From Streptomyces sp. NRRL S-350 (GTDB taxonomy: Bacteria; Actinomycetota; Actinomycetes; Streptomycetales; Streptomycetaceae): 64,000 nt of DNA. Both the position numbers and the translations under genes were made by a program. A model generated the notes under the pieces. It did not search any database, had not been told where the DNA came from, and saw only the letters and a list, made by a program, of their open reading frames with translations. The stretch lies in assembly GCF_000719705.1 (NCBI RefSeq), contig NZ_JOHO01000023.1, positions 1 to 64,000 on the forward strand. The letters are read 5' to 3'. Shown in pieces: positions 14,948 to 23,834 of the stretch. Numbering within the stretch: position 1 is the first letter of the stretch; the number at the start of each line of letters is the position of its first letter.

Positions 14948-15709
14948 ATGACCCTCGCCTCCCTCGCCACCCGCACCGCCGTCGTCACCGGAGCGGCCAG
15001 CGGCATGGGCGCCGCCACCGCCCGGGCCCTCGCCGCCCACGGCGCCCGGGTCGCGCTGCTTGCCCGCCGCACCGAGCGGCTGGACGCGCTCGCCGCCGAG
15101 ATCGCCGCCGCGGGCGGGCAGGCACTCGCCGTCACCACCGACATCACCGACCAGGCCTCCGTGGACGCCGCCGCGAAGACCGTCCACGACGCCTACGGCC
15201 GGGTCGACCTGGTGGTCAACAACGCCGGGGTGATGCTGCCCAACCCGCTCGCCGACGGCCGGATCGACGAGTGGACCCGCATGGTCGACACCAACCTCAC
15301 CGGCGCGCTGCGGATCGTGCGCGCCTTCACCGACGACCTCACCTCGGCCGCCGCCGAAGGCCGCACCGCCGACCTGGTCAACGTCTCCTCCATCGCCTCG
15401 CACGTGGTCTTTCCCGACTACGCCGTGTACGGCGCCACCAAGGCCGCGCTGACCCAGCTGTCCGCCGCCCTGCGCAGCGAACTCGGCCCGCGGGACGTCC
15501 GGGTCAGCGCGATCGAGCCCGGACTGACCGACACCGAGCTCGGCGGGCACATCGACAACCCGGTGCTGCGCGACCAGCTCGGCGGAATGTTCGACGCCAT
15601 CCCGGCGCTCGGCGCCGAGGACATCGCCGACCTCGTCGCGTACACCGTCAGCCGTCCCCGGCACGTCAACCTGCGCCACCTGGTGGTCCTGCCGACCCGG
15701 CAGGCGTAG
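14948..15709 (+). CDS. Short-chain dehydrogenase/reductase
   Basis: A 253-residue classical SDR, an NAD(P)-dependent oxidoreductase with a Rossmann fold. The cofactor motif TGAASGMG (TGxxxGxG) is near residue 14, NNAG near 90, the catalytic Ser in NVSSIAS and the catalytic pair in YGATK (YxxxK). The substrate is not predictable. The ATG at 14948 follows CTGGAG. It is divergent from the MmyB-type regulator and probably repressed or sensed through the intergenic repeats. Length and motifs are normal. Confidence 0.92.
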   Translation: MTLASLATRTAVVTGAASGMGAATARALAAHGARVALLARRTERLDALAAEIAAAGGQALAVTTDITDQASVDAAAKTVHDAYGRVDLVVNNAGVMLPNPLADGRIDEWTRMVDTNLTGALRIVRAFTDDLTSAAAEGRTADLVNVSSIASHVVFPDYAVYGATKAALTQLSAALRSELGPRDVRVSAIEPGLTDTELGGHIDNPVLRDQLGGMFDAIPALGAEDIADLVAYTVSRPRHVNLRHLVVLPTRQA

Positions 15710-15770
15710 GGCCCGGGGGCGGCGGGCGCTCCGGCGTACCCCGCTCCACGGCCTCGGGCGGCATGGGAGC

Positions 15771-18515
15771 ATGCCAACCGTGGCGATCGTGACGGGGAGA
15801 ACGAACGGCGACACCGACGGGGGCGACACCGGCGGTGTGCCCGCACAGCGGGCGGGCGACGCGCGCGCGCCGGCCGGCGGGGCCGCGGCCAGCAGCGCAG
15901 CGGACAGCGTCGTCGCGGACGGCGGCCCAGCAGAAGGCAGCCCGGCGGCAGGCAGCGCACCAGACGGCAGCACGGCAGGAGGCACCGCAGCAGAAGGCAG
16001 CGCAGCGGACAGCAGCGCAGCCGGAGCGCCGGGCCACGCGGGGCCCGCCCGGTTCCCGGCGCGCCCGGTGCCCGCCACCGGCCGGCTCCGGCAGCCCGTC
16101 GCCCTGATCCGGCTGCTCGGCGGCCTGTTCGCGATCGCCCTCACCCTCCTCCTCGCCGACTACGCCCGGGCCACCACCGGCGGGATCGCCGCCGACGTCG
16201 CCGAGGCCGCCGCGCTGGTGCCGCGGCCGCTGGCGGGCCTGGCCGGCGGGCTCACCACCGCCGTCGTCCTCCTGCTGCCGGTCGGCCTCGCCGTCCACCG
16301 CCTGCTCGGCCCCGACCGACGGCGAGCCCTCCAGCAGGTGTCCGACGGGCTGCTCGCCGCCGTCCTCGCGTACGGCACCACCCTCGGCCTGGACCTGTGG
16401 GCCGACAACCTCGCCCCGCCCTCACTGCTCACGGCGCTCACCCAGCCGCTGCCCGCCGACGTCCTCGGGCACACCGAGCCCGTCTACGGCTACCTGGCCC
16501 CGGTCCTCGCCTTCATGACCGCCTCCGGCAGCCGCGAACGCCGCCTGCCCTGGACCGTCCTGACGCTCTACGGCCTCGCCGGGCTGGCCGGCGGATTCGC
16601 CACCCCGACCGCGCTGCTGCTCGGCCTGCTGCTGGGCTGGACCGGCGCCCACGGCACCCTGTACGCCGTCGGCACCCCCGACCCCTGCCCCCGGCCCGGC
16701 GAGATCCTGCGCGCCCTGCGCGACAGCGGACTGCGCCCGGTCGAGGCGCAGCCGACCGGGCCCGACCGCTACCGGGTCCGGCAGACCGACGGTCGCCCCG
16801 ACCTGGACGTCCAAGTGCTCGACCGGCAGGCCGTCACCGCCGCCGCCATCCGACGCGCCTGGCGCCGCCTGCGTCTGCGCACCGCCCCCGACCCGCGCGT
16901 CCTGCGCTCGCCGCGCACCGGCCTGGAGCACGAGGCCCTGGTGGCGTACGCGGCCCTGGCCGCCGGCGTCCGCACCCGCCGCATCGCCGCCACCGCCGGC
17001 CTCGGCCAGGACACCGCCCTCATCGCGTACGAGCGGCTGGTCGGCCGCACCCTGGACCAGCTCGCCGACGAGGAGATCACCGACGCGCTGCTCACCGACG
17101 CCTGGCGCCAGCTCGCCGTCCTCCAGCGCCGCGAGGTCGCCCACCGCGCCCTGGTCCCGTCCTCCCTGCTGATCGACGACGCGGGCGCGGTGCACCTGGT
17201 CGACTTCGCCGACGGGGACATCGCCGCCACCGAACTCGTGCTGCGCTGCGACATCGCCCAGCTCCTCACCACCCTCGCCCTGCGCGCGGGCGCCGCCCGT
17301 TCCGTCCGCACCGCCACCGCCGTCCTCGGTCCCGACCCCGTCGGCGCCGCCCTCCCCCTCCTCCAGCCCATCGCCCTCACCCACACCACCCGCCTCGCCC
17401 TCAAACGCCACACCAAGCAGACCGCGACGCCCGCCATGGCCGCGACGGCCGCAGGGGTGGCACCGCCCGAGCACCCGGCCCCCGCCGCCCCCGCGCCGGT
17501 CCCCGGCGGGTTGCTGGAGGAGATCCGGGCGGAGGTGTTGCGGGCGCGCCCGCAGGCGGTGGGGCGGCCGGTGCGGCTGGAGCGGTTGCGGCCGCGGACG
17601 TTGCTGGCCGTCGTGGGCGGGGTGGTGGCCGGGTGGCTGCTGATCCCGCAGTTGTTCGCGGCGGAGGACAATCCGATCTCCGCCCTCGCGGACGCCGACC
17701 CGTGGTGGCTGCTGCTGGCGCTGGCCACGGCGGCGGCGAGCCATGTCGCGGCAGCGATGGGCTTCGTCGGCTTCGTGCCGGAGCGGCTGGACTTCCGCAA
17801 CGCGGTGCTGGCGCAGGTGGCGGGGTCGTTCGTGAAGCTGGTGTCGCCGGGCGGGGTCGGCGGGGTCGCGTTGAACACCCGGCTGCTGCAGCGGGCCGGG
17901 ATCCCGACGGCGCAGGCGCTGTCCAGCGTCGGGGTGGGGACGATCCTCGGGCTGGTGCTGCACCTGCTGCAGCTGGGGGCCTTCGTCTACCTGCTGGACA
18001 TGCAGCCGGGCGGCTCCGAGCTCGACGCGCTGCCCGCCGTGGTGGGCGGGCTGGCGGGGGCGGCGGCGCTGCTCGCGGTGGTGTCGGCGATCCCGGCGGC
18101 CCGGCGGTGGCTGGCGGCGCGGCTGCGGCCGTTGACGACGGAGGTGCTGCCGCGGCTGCTGGACCTGCTGCGCAGTCCGACCCGGCTGGCGGTGGGGGTG
18201 ACCGGGCAGCTGCTGGTGTCGCTCTGCCTGATCTCCTGCCTGTACTGCTGTGCCCGGGCGATCGGCCGGGAGCCGTCCTTCGCCTCGGTCGCGGTGGTGT
18301 TCCTGGTGGGCAACGCGGCCGGCAGCGCCGCGCCGACCCCGGGCGGGGCCGGCGCGGTGGACGGGGCGCTGATCACGCTGCTGCAGCAGACCGCGTCGAT
18401 GGAGAAGGGCGGTGCGCTGGCGGCGGTGGCGCTGTTCCGGCTGCTGACGCTGATCCTGCCGGTGCTGCCGGGCTGGGCGGCGATGGCCTGGCTGCAGCGC
18501 CGCCGGGCACTGTAG
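15771..18515 (+). CDS. Large LPG-synthase-like flippase with pseudo-kinase-like middle domain
   Basis: A 914-residue membrane protein. A low-complexity Ala/Gly/Ser-rich start (about 1-85) precedes several membrane helices (about 105-305). A cytoplasmic region from about 335 to 530 resembles a degenerate aminoglycoside-kinase/RIO-like fold (HEALVAYAALAAGV, VGRTLDQL, HRALVPSSLLIDDAGAVHLVDFADGD). The C-terminal 300 residues form the multi-helix lysylphosphatidylglycerol-synthase transmembrane region (MprF-flippase/AglD type; FVKLVSPGGVGGVALNTRLLQRAG, PTPGGAGAVDGALITLLQQ). The MprF aminoacyl-transferase domain is absent, so lipid or polyprenol-sugar translocation is more likely than lysyl transfer. 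GTG at 15780 is an alternative start. Confidence 0.82.
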   Translation: MPTVAIVTGRTNGDTDGGDTGGVPAQRAGDARAPAGGAAASSAADSVVADGGPAEGSPAAGSAPDGSTAGGTAAEGSAADSSAAGAPGHAGPARFPARPVPATGRLRQPVALIRLLGGLFAIALTLLLADYARATTGGIAADVAEAAALVPRPLAGLAGGLTTAVVLLLPVGLAVHRLLGPDRRRALQQVSDGLLAAVLAYGTTLGLDLWADNLAPPSLLTALTQPLPADVLGHTEPVYGYLAPVLAFMTASGSRERRLPWTVLTLYGLAGLAGGFATPTALLLGLLLGWTGAHGTLYAVGTPDPCPRPGEILRALRDSGLRPVEAQPTGPDRYRVRQTDGRPDLDVQVLDRQAVTAAAIRRAWRRLRLRTAPDPRVLRSPRTGLEHEALVAYAALAAGVRTRRIAATAGLGQDTALIAYERLVGRTLDQLADEEITDALLTDAWRQLAVLQRREVAHRALVPSSLLIDDAGAVHLVDFADGDIAATELVLRCDIAQLLTTLALRAGAARSVRTATAVLGPDPVGAALPLLQPIALTHTTRLALKRHTKQTATPAMAATAAGVAPPEHPAPAAPAPVPGGLLEEIRAEVLRARPQAVGRPVRLERLRPRTLLAVVGGVVAGWLLIPQLFAAEDNPISALADADPWWLLLALATAAASHVAAAMGFVGFVPERLDFRNAVLAQVAGSFVKLVSPGGVGGVALNTRLLQRAGIPTAQALSSVGVGTILGLVLHLLQLGAFVYLLDMQPGGSELDALPAVVGGLAGAAALLAVVSAIPAARRWLAARLRPLTTEVLPRLLDLLRSPTRLAVGVTGQLLVSLCLISCLYCCARAIGREPSFASVAVVFLVGNAAGSAAPTPGGAGAVDGALITLLQQTASMEKGGALAAVALFRLLTLILPVLPGWAAMAWLQRRRAL

Positions 18516-18553
18516 GGCGGCCCGACGTGCACCACGGCACGTCGAGCCGCCCT
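18514..18553. terminator. 17-bp bidirectional terminator
   Basis: Arms 18514-18530 and 18537-18553 pair with one mismatch and a 6-nt loop, directly at the stop of the flippase gene and 12 bp before the convergent stop at 18565. Confidence 0.8.
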
Positions 18554-18564
18554 CCGGCGTCCGG

Positions 18565-18780
18565 CTACTCCCGGTACTCGTCCTCGTCCAGCGGGACCAC
18601 GCGGGCCTGCTCGGCGACGTCCGCGACGTCGGTGGCCGGGTCCGCGCCGAGGGCCCGGCGCTCGGCGACCTCGTCGTACTCGTCGTACTCCTCGAACTCC
18701 TCGGCCTCGGGCACCTCCTCGTCGCTCTCGACGGTCTCGGCGGTCTCGTCGACCAGGTAGTCCTCGTGGTCCTGCGGCAT
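18565..18780 (-). CDS. Small acidic hypothetical protein
   Basis: A 71-residue very acidic protein (repeated EE, DE and EYDEYDE runs) with ERRALGADPATDVADVAEQARVVPLDEDEYR near the C-terminus, a pattern seen in uncharacterised actinobacterial acidic proteins such as DUF5709-like ones. No membrane segment or signal peptide. The ATG at 18780 is chosen because the acidic composition starts immediately. It is convergent with the flippase gene and has no obvious partner. Confidence 0.65.
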   Translation of the reverse strand: MPQDHEDYLVDETAETVESDEEVPEAEEFEEYDEYDEVAERRALGADPATDVADVAEQARVVPLDEDEYRE

Positions 18781-19259
18781 GGCATCCGTCCTCACTGTCA
18801 GGAGCTTCCAGGGGTGGAGGTTTCCAGGGTTAGGAGGTTCCACGGGCTCGGGTGGCGCTACTCGAAGTATCCGCCGCCCGGCTGCCGGACGCGACGCGCC
18901 GAGATCACCCGGGCGTGTTGCGCGGCACCCCCGAGGCGGCCGCACCGCTCCGCCGCCGACCGCCCCGGCCATCGGCCCGCGGAACAGCCTCCGGATACCC
19001 ACGGGGATCGGGTGCATGCCGTCCCAGAGGCACTGCCGTGACGACGAACGAGCGCTCGCCGAGGAGGTCGCGCGCCCCGGCGGCGGTGTCCCGGCCGCCT
19101 CCCACGCCCGGAGCCGCGTCGACGCGGCCGCCCGCGGGAGCCCGGGCACCGTCCGACCGGAACGCCGCGCAGGCCGCCGGGGGTACGATCGGTGCCGTAC
19201 GAAGGGCTGACCCACACCCACCCGGTGGCCCCGAGGCCCATACGAACGACGGGGAAATC
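18781..19259. other. Intergenic region, no gene recognised
   Basis: These 479 bp separate the divergent acidic-protein and methyltransferase genes. Open frames here are unlike any protein I know and lack ribosome-binding sites. Short direct repeats (ggaggtttccaggg, ggaggttccacggg) lie at about 18810-18845. Promoters for both flanking genes must be inside but cannot be placed. Confidence 0.5.
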
Positions 19260-19904
19260 ATGTCCGGCTCGCACTACTTCAGCGGTGCACCCGAGGTCGC
19301 CAGCGAGCGACGGCCGATCACGGTCTCCCTGCCGGACCTCACCCTGGAACTGACCACCGACACCGGGGTGTTCTCCCGAGGTCGGCTCGACCCGGGCACC
19401 CGGATCCTGTTGGAGCACGCCCCGCAGCCGCGGGTGCGCGGCCCGATCCTGGACATCGGCTGCGGCTACGGCCCGATCGCACTCACCTGGGCGACCCGCC
19501 GCAAGCGGCTGCCGGTCTGGGCGGTGGACGTCAACGAGCGCGCCCTGGAGCTGGTGCGGCTGAACGCCGAGGCGCTGCGGCTGGGCAACGTCCAGGCCGC
19601 GCTGCCCGACGACGTCCCGGAGGACGTCCGGTTCGCGACGATCTACTCCAACCCGCCGATCCGGATCGGCAAGGCGGCGCTGCGCCGACTGCTGACGCAC
19701 TGGCTCGGCCGGCTGACCCCGGACGGCTCGGCGTTCCTCGTGGTGCAGAAGCACCTGGGCTCGGACTCGCTGCAGAAGTGGCTGAACGACCAGGGCTACC
19801 CGACGACCCGGGTCGCCTCGGTCAACGGGTTCCGGATTCTGGAAGCGCGGCCCCGCCCCGAGGCGGGCGAGGGCTCGGAGAATGGACGAGGTACGACGTC
19901 GTGA
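19260..19904 (+). CDS. Class I SAM-dependent methyltransferase (RsmC/MTS type)
   Basis: A 214-residue protein of the MTS (small-domain methyltransferase) family typified by RsmC, which methylates 16S rRNA. Motif I is ILDIGCGYGPIAL (about 70-82), motif II VWAVDVNERALELVRLNAEAL, and the catalytic SNPPIRIG (NPP) is near 143. The N-terminal HYFSGAPEVASERR and DTGVFSRGRLDPGTRILLE blocks are characteristic. The ATG at 19260 follows ACGGGGAA. Its last codons overlap the next gene's GTG (GTGA), so the two methyltransferases are translationally coupled. The substrate is likely rRNA but unproven. Confidence 0.88.
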   Translation: MSGSHYFSGAPEVASERRPITVSLPDLTLELTTDTGVFSRGRLDPGTRILLEHAPQPRVRGPILDIGCGYGPIALTWATRRKRLPVWAVDVNERALELVRLNAEALRLGNVQAALPDDVPEDVRFATIYSNPPIRIGKAALRRLLTHWLGRLTPDGSAFLVVQKHLGSDSLQKWLNDQGYPTTRVASVNGFRILEARPRPEAGEGSENGRGTTS

Positions 19905-20473
19905 AGCAGCTCCGCGGGACCGAACTGAAGCGTCTGCACCGCTCCTGGCGGCGCAGCAACGAGTTCCGGCTCGCGATGATCCTGGAGAACCTGCAGTCGC
20001 CCTTCAACGTCGGGTCGGTGGTCCGGACCGGCGCGGCGATGGGCGCCGAGAAGCTGTACCTGGCCGGGGACACCCCGTCGGTGCGCTCGTCCGGCGCGCA
20101 GAAGGCCGCGATGGGCACCGACAAGTACCTCAAGGTGGAGCACTTCCCGACCATTGCCGAGGCGGTTGCCGCGGCGAAGGCGGACGGCTTCAAGGTGGTC
20201 GGCCTGGAGCTGGCGGACGAGGCGGTGCCGATGTTCGCCGCCGAGCTGACCCCGGCGGTCGCCTTCGTGCTCGGGCACGAGGACCGCGGGATCACCCCCG
20301 AGGCGCTGGCGCTCTGCGACCAGGTCGTGTTCGTGCCGCAGCTGGGCCGGGTCGGCTCGCTGAACGTGTCGGCCGCCGCGACGGTGGCCTGCTACGAGGC
20401 GCGCCGCCAGGGGTACGCGATCAGCGGCACCCCGGACGGCGGCTTCGAGGGCGACCTCGGGGACGACGAGTAG
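19901..20473 (+). CDS. SpoU/TrmH-family RNA 2'-O-ribose methyltransferase
   Basis: A 190-residue SPOUT-class RNA methyltransferase. The three family motifs are clear: motif 1 NVGSVVRTGAAMGAEKLYL, motif 2 VLGHEDRGITPEAL and motif 3 QLGRVGSLNVSAAATVACYEA, which together form the knotted SAM site. It methylates a ribose 2'-OH in tRNA or rRNA; TrmH-like specificity cannot be read from sequence. The GTG at 19901 overlaps the TGA of the upstream methyltransferase (GTGA), and the conserved MKQLRGTELKRLH start supports it. The C-terminal tail is acidic. Confidence 0.92.
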   Translation: MKQLRGTELKRLHRSWRRSNEFRLAMILENLQSPFNVGSVVRTGAAMGAEKLYLAGDTPSVRSSGAQKAAMGTDKYLKVEHFPTIAEAVAAAKADGFKVVGLELADEAVPMFAAELTPAVAFVLGHEDRGITPEALALCDQVVFVPQLGRVGSLNVSAAATVACYEARRQGYAISGTPDGGFEGDLGDDE

Positions 20474-20804
20474 CCCCGGCGGCGCCACGCGAACTCCCGC
20501 CGCACCCGGCGCGGTTGACGCCCAGTCACATCGCTTTCGCCGCAGCCGGGTTCGGCCCGGGAGCCGCTCCCGAGCAGAGCCCGCCGCCCCCGATCCAGCC
20601 CTCCCCGGTCCGGCTCGGCCCGCCCGAGCCAGCCCTCCCCCGATCCACCCCTCCCCGGCCCAACCCCAGCGCCCCCGGCCCGAGGCACCCAACCTGAGGC
20701 CGCCCGATCTGGGCCGCCCAGGCGGGACTGCCCGCCCCGGGGGTCCGCCTGCCCCGGCATCGGCACCTGCCGCGCACCGGTGACCTGGTAGGAAGTGGAT
20801 CATC
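20474..20804. other. Intergenic region, low-complexity
   Basis: A 331-bp gap rich in ccctccccgatcc and cggcccgcccgagcc variants, with no credible ORF, between TrmH and the ABC exporter operon. The sequence nearest 20805 (tggtaggaagtggatcatc) supplies the ABC gene's ribosome-binding region (aggaag). Confidence 0.5.
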
Positions 20805-21566
20805 ATGAATGACAACGATGTAGTACGACTTGAACAGGTCACCCGTTCCTACGGAACCGGCCAGAGCACCATCACCGCCCTGAACGCGGTCACCCTCGGG
20901 TTCGCCCGCGGCAGCTTCACCGCCGTCATGGGCCCCTCCGGCTCCGGCAAGAGCACCCTGCTCCAGTGTGCCGCCGGACTCGACCGCCCGGACTCCGGCA
21001 GCGTCGTCGTCGACGGCGTCGACCTCGGCGGCCTCGACGAGAACGCCCTGACCGAACTGCGCCGCGAGCGCCTGGGCTTCGTCTTCCAGGCCTTCAACCT
21101 GCTCGGCGCACTGACCGCCGAACAGAACGTCGGCCTGCCGCTGCGACTGGCCGGCCGCAGACCCGACCCCGCCCAGGTGCGGGCCGCCCTGGCGCAGGTC
21201 GGCCTGGGCGAGCGGACCGGCCACCTGCCCTCGCAGATGTCCGGCGGCCAGCAGCAGCGGGTGGCGATCGCCCGGGCCCTGATCTCCGCCCCCAAGGTGC
21301 TCTTCGCGGACGAGCCGACCGGCGCCCTGGACAGCTCCAGCAGCCGGGAAGTCCTCACCCTGCTCCGCTCGTTGGTCGACCGGCAGGGCCAGAGCACCAT
21401 CATGGTCACCCACGACCCGGTGGCCGCCTCCTACGCCGACACCGTGCTCTTCCTCGCCGACGGCCAGGTCGTCGACCACCTGGCCGACCCGGACCCGCAG
21501 ACCGTCGCCGCGCGGATGACGGCCCTGGAGGCCATCCGCGAGGGTGCGGGCGGTGGCACCCGGTGA
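20805..21566 (+). CDS. ABC transporter ATPase (MacB/LolD type)
   Basis: A 253-residue nucleotide-binding subunit. Walker A GPSGSGKST (about 44-52), Q-loop FVFQAFNLL, signature MSGGQQQR, Walker B VLFADEPTGALD and the switch His in MVTHD are all intact, so it hydrolyses ATP. The signature variant and LLGALTAEQNVGLPL place it with MacB/LolD-type exporters that work with FtsX-family permeases. Its stop overlaps the permease GTG start (GTGA), so the pair is an operon. The substrate is unknown; such pairs in streptomycetes often export or give resistance to peptides. Confidence 0.94.
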   Translation: MNDNDVVRLEQVTRSYGTGQSTITALNAVTLGFARGSFTAVMGPSGSGKSTLLQCAAGLDRPDSGSVVVDGVDLGGLDENALTELRRERLGFVFQAFNLLGALTAEQNVGLPLRLAGRRPDPAQVRAALAQVGLGERTGHLPSQMSGGQQQRVAIARALISAPKVLFADEPTGALDSSSSREVLTLLRSLVDRQGQSTIMVTHDPVAASYADTVLFLADGQVVDHLADPDPQTVAARMTALEAIREGAGGGTR

Positions 21567-23545
21567 ACGGCTTCCGCCTGCTGCTCCCACTGGCCGCCGT
21601 CTCGCTGCGGAGACGGTGGCCGGCCTTCGTCGGCTCCTTCGTCGCGCTCGCCCTCGGCGTCGCGGTGATGTCCGCCGCCGGGGTCCTGCTCAACACGACG
21701 ATGGGCGAGGACTCGCTGCCCGGCGCGCCGTCCCTGCACAAGCTGGTCGGCTTCATGGCCGCGATGGCCGGGTTCGTCTCGGTCTTCGTGGTCTCCTCGA
21801 CGTTCGCCTTCGCCGTCGCCCAGCGCCGCCAGGAGACGGCGATGCTGCGCGCCGTCGGTGCGACGCCGCGCCAGGTGCGCGCCCTGGTCCTCGGCGAGGC
21901 GCTGGTGGTGGCGCTGGCCTCCGCCGTCTCGGGCTGTGCGATCGGCCTGGCCGTCGCCCCGGCGATCGCCGCCTGGCTGGTCGACCAGGGTGCCGCCCCG
22001 ACCGGATTCCACGCCGAGCCGGCGCTGCTGCCGCTGCTGCTCGCCGCCTCGGGCGGCCTCGTGGTCGCCCTGCTCGGCGCGTACGCGGCGTCCCGCCGGG
22101 CCGGCCGGGTGCGGCCGGTGGAGGCGCTCGACGAGGTCGCCGTCGACAAGAAGGTGATGCCGGTCATCCGCTGGGTGGCCGCGATCCTGTTCCTCGGCGT
22201 CTTCGGCTACACCCTGCAGACCTTCATCTCGATGCCCGCGTCGATGCTGGCGGATCCGCAGTCCCGCGATCCGGACAGCACCCCGCAGTGGGCCCTGCTC
22301 TTCGACGTGATGGCGGTGCTCGCCGTCGTGCTGATCGCCCCGGTGCTGGTGCCGCCGCTGGTGCGGCTGTTCACCTCGCTCGTCCCGCTGCTGCCCGGCG
22401 CCGCCGGGCTGATCGCCCGGCAGAACGCCCTCGCCGCGATCCGCCGCACCGTCTCCACCGCGACGCCGGTCTTCCTGGTGATCGGCCTGGCCGGCTCGGT
22501 GGTCGGCGGCACGGTGGCCTTCAGCGACGCGATGGCCGCCCAGGGCCGCGCCGCACTCAAGGCCGGGTACGTGATCGAGCCGTCCGACGGCCAGGAGGTG
22601 CCCGCCGACGCCCTGCGGGGCCTGAGCGCCCTGCCGGACGCCCGGCTGACCACCGCGACGACCGTACGGTTCGACGGCCTGTCGACCCCGGACCAGCAGC
22701 CCGCCCCCGGCCGCCCCACCGACCTGCCGATCCCGGAGGACGGCCTGGCCGTCGACGGGGACCTGCGGACGGCCTGGAACCTCACCGCCGAGGCCGGTTC
22801 ACTGGACGACCTGCACGGCAGGACGGTCGCGGTCTCCGGCGACATGGCCAAGGTCTTCGGCTGGCACGTCGGCGACGTCCTGAACGCCCGGCTCGCGGAC
22901 GGCACCCAGGAGCAGCTGCGGCTGGTCGTCCAGGTCCACCACCTGCTGCCGCACCTGCCGGAGATCGTCGTCCCCCGCGAGGCCGTCCCCGGGCGCAGCA
23001 CCGTCTCGGTCGCCTACCTCGGCACCGGGGCGAGCCCCGAGCAGGTCACGACCGCGCTGGGCGGCAGCGCGGTCCGGGCCACGACGGGCACCGCCTGGAT
23101 CGGCGCGCACAACGACCGGACCACGAAGAACAGCTGGATCGCGATGCTCGCGATCCTCGGGCCCGCGCTGCTCTACGCCCTGATCGCCATCGTCAACACG
23201 ATGATGATGTCCACCGGGGACCGCCTGCGGGACTTCGCCACCCTCCGCCTCACCGGCGGCACCCGCCGCCAGGTGCTCCGGGTGGTCGCCGTCGAGACCC
23301 TGCTGGTGGTCGCCACCGCGGCCGCCCTGGGACTGGTCGTCACCCTGGTCACCCAGTACGCGACGGTCCTGTTGATCGGGAACCGCATCCTCGACGCGGC
23401 CCAGCCCGCCGCCTTCGACCTGCCCTGGGCCACCCTGGCCGGCAGCACCGCGATCTGCCTCGCCCTCGCCCTGCTCTCCAGCCTGGCCCCAGCCCGCCTC
23501 GCCCTACGAGCCCGCCCCCTCGACCTCGCCACCACCCGCCAGTAG
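21563..23545 (+). CDS. FtsX/MacB-family ABC transporter permease
   Basis: A 660-residue permease. Two FtsX modules are visible. The first has a helix at about 10-30, then SVFVVSSTFAFAVAQRRQETAMLRAVGATPRQVRALVLGEALVV and further helices, with the RRQETAMLRAVGATPRQV loop that contacts the ATPase. The second follows an extracytoplasmic domain of about 230 residues and has LYALIAIVNTMMMSTGDRLRDFATLRLTGGTRRQVLRVVAVE. About ten membrane helices in all, normal for actinobacterial members. GTG at 21563 overlaps the ATPase stop. Followed by a strong terminator. Confidence 0.93.
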   Translation: MNGFRLLLPLAAVSLRRRWPAFVGSFVALALGVAVMSAAGVLLNTTMGEDSLPGAPSLHKLVGFMAAMAGFVSVFVVSSTFAFAVAQRRQETAMLRAVGATPRQVRALVLGEALVVALASAVSGCAIGLAVAPAIAAWLVDQGAAPTGFHAEPALLPLLLAASGGLVVALLGAYAASRRAGRVRPVEALDEVAVDKKVMPVIRWVAAILFLGVFGYTLQTFISMPASMLADPQSRDPDSTPQWALLFDVMAVLAVVLIAPVLVPPLVRLFTSLVPLLPGAAGLIARQNALAAIRRTVSTATPVFLVIGLAGSVVGGTVAFSDAMAAQGRAALKAGYVIEPSDGQEVPADALRGLSALPDARLTTATTVRFDGLSTPDQQPAPGRPTDLPIPEDGLAVDGDLRTAWNLTAEAGSLDDLHGRTVAVSGDMAKVFGWHVGDVLNARLADGTQEQLRLVVQVHHLLPHLPEIVVPREAVPGRSTVSVAYLGTGASPEQVTTALGGSAVRATTGTAWIGAHNDRTTKNSWIAMLAILGPALLYALIAIVNTMMMSTGDRLRDFATLRLTGGTRRQVLRVVAVETLLVVATAAALGLVVTLVTQYATVLLIGNRILDAAQPAAFDLPWATLAGSTAICLALALLSSLAPARLALRARPLDLATTRQ

Positions 23546-23591
23546 CCCCCAGCCACCCGAGCCCCGCGACGGGCCCGCCCCAACCCCCAGA

Positions 23592-23620
23592 GCCCAGGTC
23601 GGAGCCCATCCGACCTGGGC
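23592..23620. terminator. 12-bp perfect terminator of the ABC operon
   Basis: Arms 23592-23603 (gcccaggtcgga) and 23609-23620 pair perfectly around a 5-nt loop, 46 bp after the permease stop. The remaining gap to 23834 has no gene and marks the junction with the accessory island. Confidence 0.8.
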
Positions 23621-23834
23621 CTACCCACCGAGCCGTCGGCGGAACCCGACCCCGGGGCAGCTCCTACGGGCACGACGAACTCGCCCGATCCTCCTGGCCC
23701 CGCCCGGTGTCCCCTGCGCGACCCGGCCCCCACCCCACGCGGCCTGCACCCGCCGTCGACGCCCGACGCAGACGACAAAAGGCCCGGCCAGAAAGGCGGT
23801 TTCCAGGCGTCGTTGCAACACGTGGTCGGTTTGA

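Noticed and set aside
16397..18785. Long frames on both strands across the flippase gene
   Set aside because: Both are repetitive Arg/Pro/Gly/Gln-rich shadows of the 914-residue membrane protein, which has the helices and conserved blocks.
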